Positions 34,290 to 42,200 of a stretch of 64,000 nucleotides of DNA are shown in pieces (the stretch's first letter is position 1; every line of letters begins with the position of its first letter). The notes beneath the pieces are model-generated. The model saw nothing but the letters and a program-made list of their open reading frames with translations, did no database searches and was not told the DNA's origin. Both the position numbers and the translations under genes were made by a program. This DNA comes from Thermomonospora echinospora (lineage in GTDB: Bacteria; Actinomycetota; Actinomycetes; Streptosporangiales; Streptosporangiaceae): NCBI RefSeq assembly GCF_900108175.1, contig NZ_FNVO01000009.1, positions 38,744-102,743 of the forward strand. The letters run 5' to 3'.

Positions 34290-35000
34290 ATGTCCGGCGA
34301 CGCGGAGCCGAGCGCGGGCCGTCCCGCGCTGGCGGGCAAGCAGCTCAGTGAGCAGGTCGCCGTCCACCTGCGGGAGGCCATCATGATCGGCGAGCTGCGC
34401 GCCCCCGCCTACGTCCGCACCGAGCATCTGGCCGCCGAGCTGGGCATCAGCGCCACCCCGGTACGGGAGGCCCTGATGATCCTGCACAGCGAGGGCGCGG
34501 TCCGCTGGGAGCCCCGCCGCGGCTTCCGGGTGCTGCCGCTGACCGAACGCGACGTCGACGACCTGTTCAACGTCCAGTCCTACATCGCCGGCGAGCTGGC
34601 CGCCCGCGCGGCGACCGCGCTGGGCGAGCCGGAGATCGAACACCTGCGGCGGATCCAGGCCAGGCTGGAGCGGGCGGCCCGGGACGGCGCCGCCGACCTC
34701 GTCGACGCCCTCAACCACGAGATCCACCGGACGATCAACCGCTCCTCCGGCTCCTCCCGGATGACCGCCCTGCTCAACCTGACCGTCCACTACGTGCCGC
34801 TGCGCTTCTTCGGCAAGGTCGAGGGCTGGGCCGAGGCGTCCGCCCACGACCACTCCGCGATCTTCGACGCCCTGCACTCCCGCGACCCCGAGGCCGCCCG
34901 CACGGCGATGACCGACCACATCCGCCACGTGGGCCGCCTCCTGATCGACCACCTCCGCAGCCGCGGCGTCCTGGAGGAGCCCCCCGCACCACCGAAGTAA
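34290..35000 (+). CDS. GntR-family regulator, FCD (FadR-like) subgroup
   Basis: A 236-residue regulator. Residues about 15-85 are the winged helix (LSEQVAVHLREAIMIGEL, HLAAELGISATPVREALMIL). Residues about 95-225 are the all-helical FCD ligand domain, with HEIHRTI, HDHSAIFDAL and DHIRHVGRLL supplying the metal or acid-ligand residues. Such regulators usually respond to an acid or acyl-CoA and repress adjacent catabolic genes. ATG 34290 follows GGAGGAGGGG. It diverges from the CoA-transferase operon across the palindrome at 34089. Confidence 0.88.
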   Translation: MSGDAEPSAGRPALAGKQLSEQVAVHLREAIMIGELRAPAYVRTEHLAAELGISATPVREALMILHSEGAVRWEPRRGFRVLPLTERDVDDLFNVQSYIAGELAARAATALGEPEIEHLRRIQARLERAARDGAADLVDALNHEIHRTINRSSGSSRMTALLNLTVHYVPLRFFGKVEGWAEASAHDHSAIFDALHSRDPEAARTAMTDHIRHVGRLLIDHLRSRGVLEEPPAPPK

Positions 35001-35293
35001 CGCACCCCCGCGTACGCACCCCTAGTGGCCCCCTCCCGCCCCAAGCCCGAGAGTCCAGGACAGGCCATTGCCCTGCTCTCTTCACCCGGCGGTCCTGTGA
35101 ACAGGGCGATCCCTGGCACGGTCTCGTTCTGAGACTCCACCGCAGGAACGGCCTGGCCGGCATGGTCGCCGGGGCCTGGTTCCTCATCGCGGTGAACGCG
35201 GCGTTCGAGAGCGACCCGGGCGGCGACCCGTGAAGGTCGTTTCCGGCTCCGGCGTGCGACGGCGGCGGTTCGCGCCAGGCCAGCTGTGACCGG

Positions 35294-36631
35294 TCACTCG
35301 GCGACCAGGTCGTCCGGGGCGGACCTGGCCAGCCCGGCGAGCGTGGCCAGGGCGTGTGAGAGGGTTTCGGCCGGGGGAGAGGCGAGGCCGAGCCGGACGG
35401 CGTTCGGGGCGCGGTACCGGCCTACGGTGAAGGCCGCCCCGGGGGTGACGGCGATGCCGCGGCGGGCGGCGGCGGCCACGAAGGTGTCGGCCCGCCATGG
35501 GCTCGGAAGCTCCCACCAGCAGTAGAAGGAGCGCGGGTCGCCGTGGACCGCGAACTCGCCCAGATGCCGGGCGGCGATCTCCTGCCGGACGGCCGCCTCG
35601 CGCTGCTTGGCGCGGGTCACCGACCGTAGGACGCCGTCGGTCAGCCACCGGGTCGCCGCATCCAGCGCCAAGCGCATCGGCGTCGATCCGCCGGAGCGCA
35701 GGGCCGTTGCCATGTTCGGGGCGGCGGCCTGCGGGACGACGGCGAACCCGAGGGTCAGTCCGGGCGCGAGCCGCTTGGAGAGGCTGTCGATGACAAGGGT
35801 GTGCTCGGGGGCCAGCGCGGCGAGGTGCGGCAGGTCATCCCGCAGGAACGACCAGATGACGTCCTCGATCGCGAAAATGTTCAGCCGCTCCAGGACACCG
35901 GCGAGCTCGGCCCGGCGTTGCTCGGGCATGGTGAGCGACAGCGGGTTGTGCAGCGTGGGCTGGAGGTAGATCGCCTTCAGCGGGGCCTTGCGCATGGCGG
36001 CCTCGACGGCCTCCGGGACGAGTCCGGCCTCATCGACGGCCAGTGGTACGACGGTGACCCCGAGCCGGCCGGCGATCGCCTTGAGGACCGGATAGGTCAG
36101 CTCCTCGGCCCCCAGCCGGGCCCCCGGGGGGACCAGCGCGGACACGGCCGCCGCGATCGCCTGACGGCCGTTGCCGGCGAACAGCACCCGCGCCGGGTCC
36201 GGCCGCCAGTCTCCGCGCGCGAGCAGGTCGGCGACGAGGCTCCGCGCCAGGGGGGTGCCGTCCACGCCGATCGGCCGCATGGCCGACTCCAGGACGTCCG
36301 GGCGCAGCAGGGCGCCGAGGCCGCCCGCGAGCAGTTCCGCCTGCCCGGGCACGACGCAGTGGCTGAGCTCCAAGTCGATCATGGAGTCGGCGGGTTCGGC
36401 GAGGGCGGGGCCCGGCTGCCGGGCGGTGGCCCGCACGAACGTACCGCGGCCGACCTCGCCGACCGTCAGGCCACGGCGGGTCAACTCCCCGTAGACGCGG
36501 GCGGCGGTGGAGGCGGCGATGCCCCGCCGCCGGGCGAACTCCCGCTGTGTCGGCAGGCGGTCGCCCGGCCGCAGCCGTCCGGCCGTGATGTCCGCGGCCA
36601 CCTCGTCGGCCACCCGCCGGTAGTCCGCCAT
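35294..36631 (-). CDS. MocR-type regulator (GntR helix-turn-helix fused to aminotransferase fold)
   Basis: A 445-residue MocR protein. Residues 1-75 form the GntR-like winged helix (RRVADEVAADITAGRLRPG, REFARRRGIAASTAARVYGE). The rest is a PLP-dependent aminotransferase fold; the PLP Lys is in DSLSKRLAPGLTLGF. MocR proteins sense PLP plus an amino acid or amine and typically control a divergent gene. Here the divergent gene is a LysE-family exporter. ATG 36631 follows GAGGAGACGG. Confidence 0.9.
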   Translation of the reverse strand: MADYRRVADEVAADITAGRLRPGDRLPTQREFARRRGIAASTAARVYGELTRRGLTVGEVGRGTFVRATARQPGPALAEPADSMIDLELSHCVVPGQAELLAGGLGALLRPDVLESAMRPIGVDGTPLARSLVADLLARGDWRPDPARVLFAGNGRQAIAAAVSALVPPGARLGAEELTYPVLKAIAGRLGVTVVPLAVDEAGLVPEAVEAAMRKAPLKAIYLQPTLHNPLSLTMPEQRRAELAGVLERLNIFAIEDVIWSFLRDDLPHLAALAPEHTLVIDSLSKRLAPGLTLGFAVVPQAAAPNMATALRSGGSTPMRLALDAATRWLTDGVLRSVTRAKQREAAVRQEIAARHLGEFAVHGDPRSFYCWWELPSPWRADTFVAAAARRGIAVTPGAAFTVGRYRAPNAVRLGLASPPAETLSHALATLAGLARSAPDDLVAE

Positions 36632-36719
36632 CGCCGTCTCCTCTCCGTGGGCGCCGCATGAGCGTGGCACCAGGACGGCACACGGGCGCAAAGCGAGCTA
36701 CACAGAAGCCAAACACAAA

Positions 36720-36747
36720 ATTGCTCCGAGAGCAATATACATATTGC
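36720..36747. promoter_or_regulatory. Triple half-site operator between MocR and LysE genes
   Basis: Three interleaved half-sites: ATTGCTC (36720-36726) with GAGCAAT (36730-36736), and GCAATAT (36732-36738) with ATATTGC (36741-36747). Both pairs are perfect 7-bp inverted repeats sharing the middle half-site. Confidence 0.6.
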
Positions 36748-36773
36748 ACTGAGATAGAGCTACCGGATAGCTT
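36744..36773 (+). promoter_or_regulatory. Candidate promoter of the LysE gene
   Basis: TTGCAC (36744-36749) and TAGCTT (36768-36773) are 18 bp apart and point to the LysE-type gene at 36870. The -35 box overlaps the rightmost operator half-site. Confidence 0.45.
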
Positions 36774-36869
36774 CGATGCAAGCGGCCTAAATCGATGCGA
36801 AACGGCATGGAAAGCCGTTCGGGGCGTGCCCGCGAACGCCGTGTCGATCGCAGAAAGCAGGTGGTGGCG

Positions 36870-37517
36870 ATGGTCGAACAGAGCGCGGTGCTCGGCGTGG
36901 CATCCATCGCGCTCGGGATGGTCCTGTCCCCCGGCCCGAACATGCTGTACCTGGTGTCACGGAGCATCGGCCAAGGCCGCCGGGCCGGAATCATCTCGCT
37001 GGGCGGGGTAGCGGCCGGGTTCCTGGTCTACCTGGTGGGCGCGAACCTGGGCCTGGCGGTGCTGTTCGCCGCCGTTCCCGAACTCCTGTCCGTCATCAGG
37101 ATCGCCGGTGCCCTTTACCTGCTGTGGCTCGCCTGGAACACCGTCAAGCCCGGCGGGATGTCGGTCTTCACCGTTCAGGACGTGCCGGCGGACTCCCCGC
37201 GCCGACTCTTCGCCATGGGCCTGATGACGAACCTGCTCAACCCGAAGATCGCCATCCTGTACATCTCGGTCATTCCGCAGTTCATCGACCTCGACAAGGG
37301 GAACGTGCTGCTCCAGGGCATCGTCCTCGGCGGTTTCCAGATGGCGGTGGCCGTCTCGGTGAACCTGTCGATCGTGCTGGCCGCCGGCGCCATCGCGAAC
37401 CTCCTGGCCGACCGCCCCTCCTGGCTGCGGGCACAGCGGGTCGCCATGGGCGGCATGCTCGGGACACTGGCCATCATGCTCGCCCTCGGCGACTCCGCAG
37501 GCCCGCCGGACCTCTGA
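36870..37517 (+). CDS. LysE/RhtB-family amino-acid exporter
   Basis: A 215-residue membrane protein with about six helices and the family signature LSPGPNMLYLVSRSIGQGRRAG near the N-terminus, followed by GALYLLWLAWNTVKPGG and GLMTNLLNPKIAILYISVIPQF. These proteins export amino acids or homoserine lactone-type compounds across the cytoplasmic membrane. ATG 36870 is preceded by AGGTGGTGG; an in-frame ATG 75 nt upstream adds only hydrophilic sequence. Control by the divergent MocR regulator is likely from gene order and the operator-like repeats. Confidence 0.9.
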   Translation: MVEQSAVLGVASIALGMVLSPGPNMLYLVSRSIGQGRRAGIISLGGVAAGFLVYLVGANLGLAVLFAAVPELLSVIRIAGALYLLWLAWNTVKPGGMSVFTVQDVPADSPRRLFAMGLMTNLLNPKIAILYISVIPQFIDLDKGNVLLQGIVLGGFQMAVAVSVNLSIVLAAGAIANLLADRPSWLRAQRVAMGGMLGTLAIMLALGDSAGPPDL

Positions 37518-37604
37518 CACCGTCGCCCCGCGCATTCGATGTCCGTCCAGCCTCGGCGGGGCCCCGCCTCACCCCGCCCCGACCCCCCACTGACCCGAAA
37601 GACG

Positions 37605-37667
37605 CGCCGATCTTGACGTTATGGTCGCCTGAACGCGATTCAGCGTGCGATAACGTCAAAATCGGCG
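37605..37667. repeat. Palindromic intergenic element with nested hairpin
   Basis: Arms 37605-37622 (CGCCGATCTTGACGTTAT) and 37650-37667 (ATAACGTCAAAATCGGCG) pair over 18 bp with one mismatch around a 27-nt centre that holds its own hairpin, CTGAA/TTCAG. It is clearly AT-richer than its surroundings. It could be a terminator of the LysE gene or a REP-like dispersed element. Confidence 0.6.
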
Positions 37668-37769
37668 AGGTGGCCGGGCGTCCGGTCCAGTCGTCGTCCG
37701 CAACGCGGCACGGCGTTGCGACGCCGGGCGGGGTTGTGAAGGATGGTCGCCTTCCTGGACGAAGGCGGC

Positions 37770-38252
37770 ATGGTGGACTTCACGATCGAATACGAGCTCA
37801 CGCCCGATGAAGTGGGGCGAGCCCTCCACCGGGGCCTCAAGCTACAGCTCAGGGCCGTCCGCCTGGCAGTGCCGACGATCCTGGCCGTGTCGGGGATCAC
37901 CTGCCTCCTGGTCGACGCCATAGGGCTGGGCGTCGGCATGCTCGCCGGGGCCGTCCTGTTCCCCTTCGTGCTGGCCTGGTCGGCCCGCCGACTCGCCAAG
38001 CGGCAGCTCACGTACCTCTGCGTGCCCACGACTCTCCGGTTCACCGACGACGGGTACGAGTACCGAACCGACCAGTCCGCCACCACGATGCGGTGGCCCC
38101 TGTTCGGGCGGGTCGTGAGCACCCCGGAGTTCTGGCTGCTCTTCGTGGGCAAGCAGTGCTCGGCCTTCCTCCCCAGGCGCGCCTTCACCAGCGAGCAACA
38201 GGCCGAACTCGACGGCTTCTTCGCCGCCCGGCAGAAGGCCGGAGCCCTCTGA
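37770..38252 (+). CDS. YcxB-like membrane protein
   Basis: A 160-residue protein of the YcxB type: an N-terminal strand (DFTIEYELTPDEVGRAL), two membrane helices (about residues 35-75), then a cytoplasmic beta domain with the usual RFTDDGYEYRTDQSATTMRWPLFG and LPRRAF. Function is unknown in the family. ATG 37770 (after GAAGGCGGC) is preferred over ATG 37743. It converges with the oxidoreductase gene at a shared hairpin. Confidence 0.7.
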   Translation: MVDFTIEYELTPDEVGRALHRGLKLQLRAVRLAVPTILAVSGITCLLVDAIGLGVGMLAGAVLFPFVLAWSARRLAKRQLTYLCVPTTLRFTDDGYEYRTDQSATTMRWPLFGRVVSTPEFWLLFVGKQCSAFLPRRAFTSEQQAELDGFFAARQKAGAL

Positions 38253-38284
38253 AAGACCGCCCTCATGGTCGGTGTTACCCGGGT

Positions 38285-38307
38285 GGCCCGGCCGGGAGGG
38301 CCGGGCC
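38285..38307. terminator. Bidirectional hairpin between convergent genes
   Basis: Perfect 9-bp arms GGCCCGGCC (38285-38293) and GGCCGGGCC (38299-38307) with a 5-nt loop lie between the YcxB-type gene and the oxidoreductase gene, 12-33 nt from either stop. Confidence 0.65.
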
Positions 38308-38319
38308 GTTCGGGGAACG

Positions 38320-39714
38320 TCAGGACATGTCGGCCGGGTCCGGGAGGGCTCGGCCGGAGTGGAGGATGTTGCGCGGGTCGTAGGTGCGCTTGACGGTCGC
38401 CACGCGTTCAACGGCGGGGGCGGGCCAGCCCGTGCGGCCCGCGTCGTCGCCGGGGCCCAGGAAGGTGTACGGGGTGCGGCCCGTGCCGTACGGCTCCAGG
38501 GCCGTCATGAGGGAGCCCACCGCCGCGTTCGTCACCTCCTCCAGGCCGGGAGGTGCGGCCGCCACGACGTGCGTGCAGAAGACGGCATCCCGCATGGTGA
38601 CCGCGCTCAGCGTGGACGGGTCCTTGACGCGGCCGGTGGCGACGTGGCGGATCTCCACCTTCGTCAGCGGAAGCCGGGACTGCGGACCGGCCACGTCCAG
38701 CAGCGCGTCGACCGCCTTGGCGGGCAGTTCCGCCAGCGCCAGCCCGTTCTCGGCCATCGGCACCGGCACCGCCTCCGGGTCCATGTGGATCAAGCCGACC
38801 TCCCGGTAGGGCCGCAGGGTGATCATGTCCATCAGCGGCCTGGCGACACCGCGCATCGGGGCGAGCAGGCGTTCGCCCTCCTCCGCCGGGCCGACGTGGC
38901 CGACCCGCAGGTGCACCACCATTTGCCCGCGCAGCGGCTCGGGCAGCGCCGGGTCCGGGGGCAGCCGCAGCACCGCGATCGAGGTGGTGGTCGTCTCGGG
39001 CAGCCCCGGTGCCCACTCGCGGTAGGCGTGCAGCAGCTCGGCGGCCGCCTCGCCGGGGAAGTACACGCCGCCACCGTAGAAATGCGTCAGCGGCGCCAGT
39101 TCGATCACCACCGCCGTGACCACGCAGAACGCCCCGCCCCCGCCGAGCAGCGCCCAGAACAGCTCCGGCTCGTGGTCGGCGCCGACCTGCCGCAGCGCGC
39201 CGTCGGCGGTGACCACCTCGAACGAGCGGACGTAGTCGGCCGAGGCCCCGTAGGTGCGGACGAACGGCCCGATGCCCCCGCCCACCAGATAGCCGACGAC
39301 GCCCACCGAGGGGGCCGAGCCGCACAGCGCCGCCAGCCCGTGCCCGGCGGCGGCCTGCACCACGCTCTCCCAGCGCACCCCCGCCTCGACCCGGGCGGTA
39401 CGCGCCTGCGGGTCGATCTCCACGCCCTGCATCCGCCGTGTCGTGATCACCAGCCCGCCGTCCGCGGGCCGGTACATGCCGTGCCCGGTGGAGTGCACGG
39501 TGACGGCCAGGCCGTGCCGTTCCGCGAAGGCGACCGCCGCGGCCACGTCCTGCGCCGAGGCGGCCCCCACCACCAGGTCGGCGCGGTGGCCGGGAGCGGG
39601 GGCGAACCCGCCGAGCTCCTCGCCGGCCTGCGGATCCCGCCCCCGCAGCACCGGACCGGCGACGGCCGCCGCGAGCGTGTCCACATCGGCCTGATTGATC
39701 GTTACCAGAGACAT
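38320..39714 (-). CDS. FAD-binding oxidoreductase (BBE-like)
   Basis: A 464-residue flavoprotein of the VAO/berberine-bridge type. The FAD domain shows VTVHSTGHGMYRPADGG, with His in the usual covalent-FAD position, and SAPSVGVVGYLVGGGIGPFVRTYG. The second covalent Cys of the bicovalent members is not at its usual place, so a singly linked flavin is expected. The C-terminus has KRTYDPRNILHSGRAL, close to the BBE YDPxN motif. There is no signal peptide. It oxidises an alcohol, sugar or secondary-metabolite substrate; no neighbour tells which. ATG 39714 follows GGGGAGGAC. Confidence 0.85.
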   Translation of the reverse strand: MSLVTINQADVDTLAAAVAGPVLRGRDPQAGEELGGFAPAPGHRADLVVGAASAQDVAAAVAFAERHGLAVTVHSTGHGMYRPADGGLVITTRRMQGVEIDPQARTARVEAGVRWESVVQAAAGHGLAALCGSAPSVGVVGYLVGGGIGPFVRTYGASADYVRSFEVVTADGALRQVGADHEPELFWALLGGGGAFCVVTAVVIELAPLTHFYGGGVYFPGEAAAELLHAYREWAPGLPETTTTSIAVLRLPPDPALPEPLRGQMVVHLRVGHVGPAEEGERLLAPMRGVARPLMDMITLRPYREVGLIHMDPEAVPVPMAENGLALAELPAKAVDALLDVAGPQSRLPLTKVEIRHVATGRVKDPSTLSAVTMRDAVFCTHVVAAAPPGLEEVTNAAVGSLMTALEPYGTGRTPYTFLGPGDDAGRTGWPAPAVERVATVKRTYDPRNILHSGRALPDPADMS

Positions 39715-39918
39715 CCAAGTCCTCCCCGTCAGCTTCCGGGCGATATGACAGCGCGCCGGGAACGCCGGTTCGGGCCGGGGCCGGTACTGCGAAAAAGGTC
39801 TCACCACAGCGGATACCGGAACGAAAGATCATCCGGCCACGTCCAAGATCGGCCGGACGGCTTGCCGCAATCGCCGGGATCGGGGGCAATCGCCGGGAGC
39901 CTCAGTAGGCTCGGCGGT

Positions 39919-40869
39919 ATGACGACATCGGCATCCGGCGGCGCCGCCGGGCCTGCGAACGCCGCCCTGCACCAGCTGACCGAGGACGTCTACGCCTGGG
40001 TGCAGCCCGAGGCGACGTGGTGGGTCAACAACGCCGGGGCGGTGGCGGGGCCGGAGGGCGTCCTCGTCATCGACACCTGCGCCACCGAGGCCCGCACCCG
40101 CCGGTTCCTGGACGCGCTGCGGGCGGCCACCGGTGACGTTCCGCTGCGCTACGCGGTCAGCACCCACCTGCACGGTGACCACACCCACGGCAACTCGCTG
40201 CTGCCCGCGACCACGGTGCTGATCGCGCACGAGGAGACCCGCCGGGGCATCCTGGCCGACTTCATCATCGACGGCTGCCCGCCGCTGTGGGAGCCGGTGC
40301 CGGACTGGGGCGCGGTCACCCGCCGCCCGCCGGACCTGACGATGACCTCCGAGCTGGCGGTGAACCTCGGCGACCGCCGGGTCGAGCTGCGCCATCCCGG
40401 CTACCCCGCGCACACCCCGGGGGACGTGGTCGCCTGGCTGCCGCAGGAGCGGGTGCTGTTCACCGGCGACCTGATCTTCAACGGGCTGACCCCGATGCTG
40501 GGCATGGGCTCGGTCACCGGCGCGCTGCGCTCGCTGGACTGGGTCGCCTCCTTCGAGCCCGCGCGGGTGGTGCCGGGGCACGGCCCGATCTGTGACGAGG
40601 CCGCGCTGCCCGAGGTGCTGGCCGCGCACGAGCGCTACTACCGGTTCGTCCTGGAGGTCGCCACCGACGGCCTGCACGACGGGGTGCCGCCGCTGGAGGC
40701 CGTCCAGCGTGCCGATCTGGGCGAGTTCGCCACCTGGGCGGACGCCGAACGGCTGGCGTTCAACGTGCACCGGGTCTACGCCGACAAGACCGGCGAGCCC
40801 TTCGACCTGGCCAAGGCCGCCCTGGACGCGGTCACCTTCAACGGCGGCCCGATGCCCACCTCGGTCTAG
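39919..40869 (+). CDS. MBL-fold metallo-hydrolase
   Basis: A 316-residue metallo-beta-lactamase-fold enzyme. Metal ligands are visible: THLHGDHTHGN (HxHxDH, about residue 77), the GYPAHTPGDVVAW strand, FTGDLIFNG with the bridging Asp, and VPGHGPI. The C-terminal helices are those of the larger cyclase/hydrolase subgroup. Start ATG 39919 follows a weak GGCGG; the N-terminal Ser/Gly/Ala segment is short and not a signal peptide. It diverges from the flavin oxidoreductase, and the function is not determined by context. Confidence 0.85.
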   Translation: MTTSASGGAAGPANAALHQLTEDVYAWVQPEATWWVNNAGAVAGPEGVLVIDTCATEARTRRFLDALRAATGDVPLRYAVSTHLHGDHTHGNSLLPATTVLIAHEETRRGILADFIIDGCPPLWEPVPDWGAVTRRPPDLTMTSELAVNLGDRRVELRHPGYPAHTPGDVVAWLPQERVLFTGDLIFNGLTPMLGMGSVTGALRSLDWVASFEPARVVPGHGPICDEAALPEVLAAHERYYRFVLEVATDGLHDGVPPLEAVQRADLGEFATWADAERLAFNVHRVYADKTGEPFDLAKAALDAVTFNGGPMPTSV

Positions 40870-40921
40870 CCGCCCGTCTCGCACGGACCGGAGAACGGCC
40901 GGACTCCGTTCCAGCGGGCGG
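40870..40921. terminator. Imperfect hairpin between convergent MBL and adaptor genes
   Basis: CGCCCG (40871-40876) and CGGGCG (40915-40920) enclose a second imperfect dyad (ACGGACCGG with CCGGACTCCGT). It occupies the 62-bp gap between two converging genes, the usual site of a bidirectional terminator. Confidence 0.4.
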
Positions 40922-40931
40922 TGTCCGGGGG

Positions 40932-42062
40932 TCAGGGGGTGATGGTGACGCCGGCGTTCATGCCCTCCAGCAGGCCCTGGGGGGAGTCGTCGAAGGCGAT
41001 CTTGACGCCGTAGCGGACCAGGTCGCCGTCGACGGTGGCGGCCGGGTCGATGTGCACGACCGTTCCGGTGAAGTGTTCCCCGGGCCGGGCCGTCACGGTG
41101 ATCCCGGCCTCCTGGCCGATCTTCAGGCGGGCCAGGTCGCTCTGCGAGAACATGCCCTCGACCTGCAGTTCGGTCAGGTCGCCGAGGGTGATGAAGCCGC
41201 CGGCGCCGGTGCCGGACACCTGGGTTCCGGTGGTGCCGGACACGGCGAGCACGGTGCCGTCGATCGGCGCGGTCAGCCGGGTGCCGGCCAGCGCGCGCCG
41301 GGCCTGCCTCACCCTGGCCTCGGCCTGGGTGACCTGTGCCTCGGCCTGCACCGCCGACCGGTCCGACGATCCGGTACCGCCCGCCTGGCCCCCGCCGCCC
41401 GCCTGGCAGCCGCCGCCGGACTGGTCATCTCCGGACCGGCCGCCGCCACCGGACCGGCCGCCGCCGCCATCACCAGGCTGATCGCCACCGCCCCCGCCGC
41501 CGGACCGGTCGCCGCCGTCGCCACCAGGCTGATCGCCTCCACCGCCACCGGGAGACGTGCTGCGGGTCGGTGAAGGAGTCGGCTGTACGGTCCGGGTCGC
41601 GGTGGGGAGGGGCGAGCCGGTGGTCGCCATGGTCGTGGTGACGCACTGGTCCTGGGTCCCGCCGCCGGACGGCCGGTCGCGCGCCTCGATGGCGGCGTTC
41701 AGCGCGGCCTCGGCCACCTCCAGGGCCTCGCGGGCCTCGGTGTCGTCGAGGCGGGCCAGGACCTGGCCGGCCCTGACCTTGTCCCCGACGCGGACGCCGA
41801 GCCCGGTCACCGTTCCCGACGTGCCGAAGGCCAGCTCGCGGGTGTCGGCGCTGCGCACCGTTCCGGCGGCGGTCACCGTCGTCACCGCCTCGGCGTCCGC
41901 GGCGCCACGGGAGGCCGCAGCGGGCGCGGAGGCGCCGCCGCCCGGCCACAGCACCACCACGGCGACGGCGATGACGACGGAGACGGCGATCGCCACCGCG
42001 AGCGCCGGCCGGGCCGGGACCGGAGCCTGCGGCAGTCTGCGGATCAGGGGGCGTCGGGTCAT
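40932..42062 (-). CDS. HlyD/MacA-like adaptor protein with Gly-rich linker
   Basis: A 376-residue membrane-fusion-type protein. One N-terminal membrane helix (about 20-42) anchors it outside the membrane. The lipoyl-like half-motif LAFGTSGTVTGLGVRVGDKVRAGQVLARLDD is followed by a helix, then about 70 residues of low-complexity Gly/Ser/Asp (roughly 165-232), the second helix (QAEAQVTQAEARVRQARRAL), the second lipoyl half (TAPIDGTVLAVSG) and a beta-barrel. No exporter follows it on its strand; it diverges from a complete exporter operon with its own adaptor. It probably serves the same transporter. Confidence 0.82.
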   Translation of the reverse strand: MTRRPLIRRLPQAPVPARPALAVAIAVSVVIAVAVVVLWPGGGASAPAAASRGAADAEAVTTVTAAGTVRSADTRELAFGTSGTVTGLGVRVGDKVRAGQVLARLDDTEAREALEVAEAALNAAIEARDRPSGGGTQDQCVTTTMATTGSPLPTATRTVQPTPSPTRSTSPGGGGGDQPGGDGGDRSGGGGGGDQPGDGGGGRSGGGGRSGDDQSGGGCQAGGGGQAGGTGSSDRSAVQAEAQVTQAEARVRQARRALAGTRLTAPIDGTVLAVSGTTGTQVSGTGAGGFITLGDLTELQVEGMFSQSDLARLKIGQEAGITVTARPGEHFTGTVVHIDPAATVDGDLVRYGVKIAFDDSPQGLLEGMNAGVTITP

Positions 42063-42107
42063 GGCAGACGAGGATGCCCGAGCATTCTGGGCGTCCCGTT
42101 CCGGGAA

Positions 42108-42162
42108 GGTGAGAATTCGGTGAGAAGGACCGGCCCGGATCTCTCATGGCCCTCTCAGATCG
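42108..42162. promoter_or_regulatory. Two pairs of 11-bp-spaced direct repeats (TGAGA/TCTCA)
   Basis: GGTGAGAATTC (42108-42118) and GGTGAGAAGGA (42119-42129) are adjacent 11-bp repeats. CTCTCATGGCC (42141-42151) and CTCTCAGATCG (42152-42162) form a second pair in the opposite orientation. The 11-bp spacing is that of sites bound by OmpR/PhoB-type response regulators. They lie between the divergent adaptor genes. Confidence 0.65.
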
Positions 42163-42200
42163 CCTTCACCTGTCACCGGCACTCTGCCAGGGGTGAAGGC
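42162..42200 (+). promoter_or_regulatory. Inverted repeat covering the start codon
   Basis: GCCTTCACC (42162-42170) and GGTGAAGGC (42192-42200) are a perfect 9-bp inverted repeat; the right arm contains the GTG start at 42193. As RNA it would hide the start codon; as DNA it could be an operator. Confidence 0.45.

Noticed and set aside
35105..35233. Frame ending RNGLAGMVAGAWFLIAVN before a stop, resembling the end of a membrane protein
   Set aside because: No start codon with ribosome-binding site and no recognisable upstream part; too short to call even a relic with confidence.
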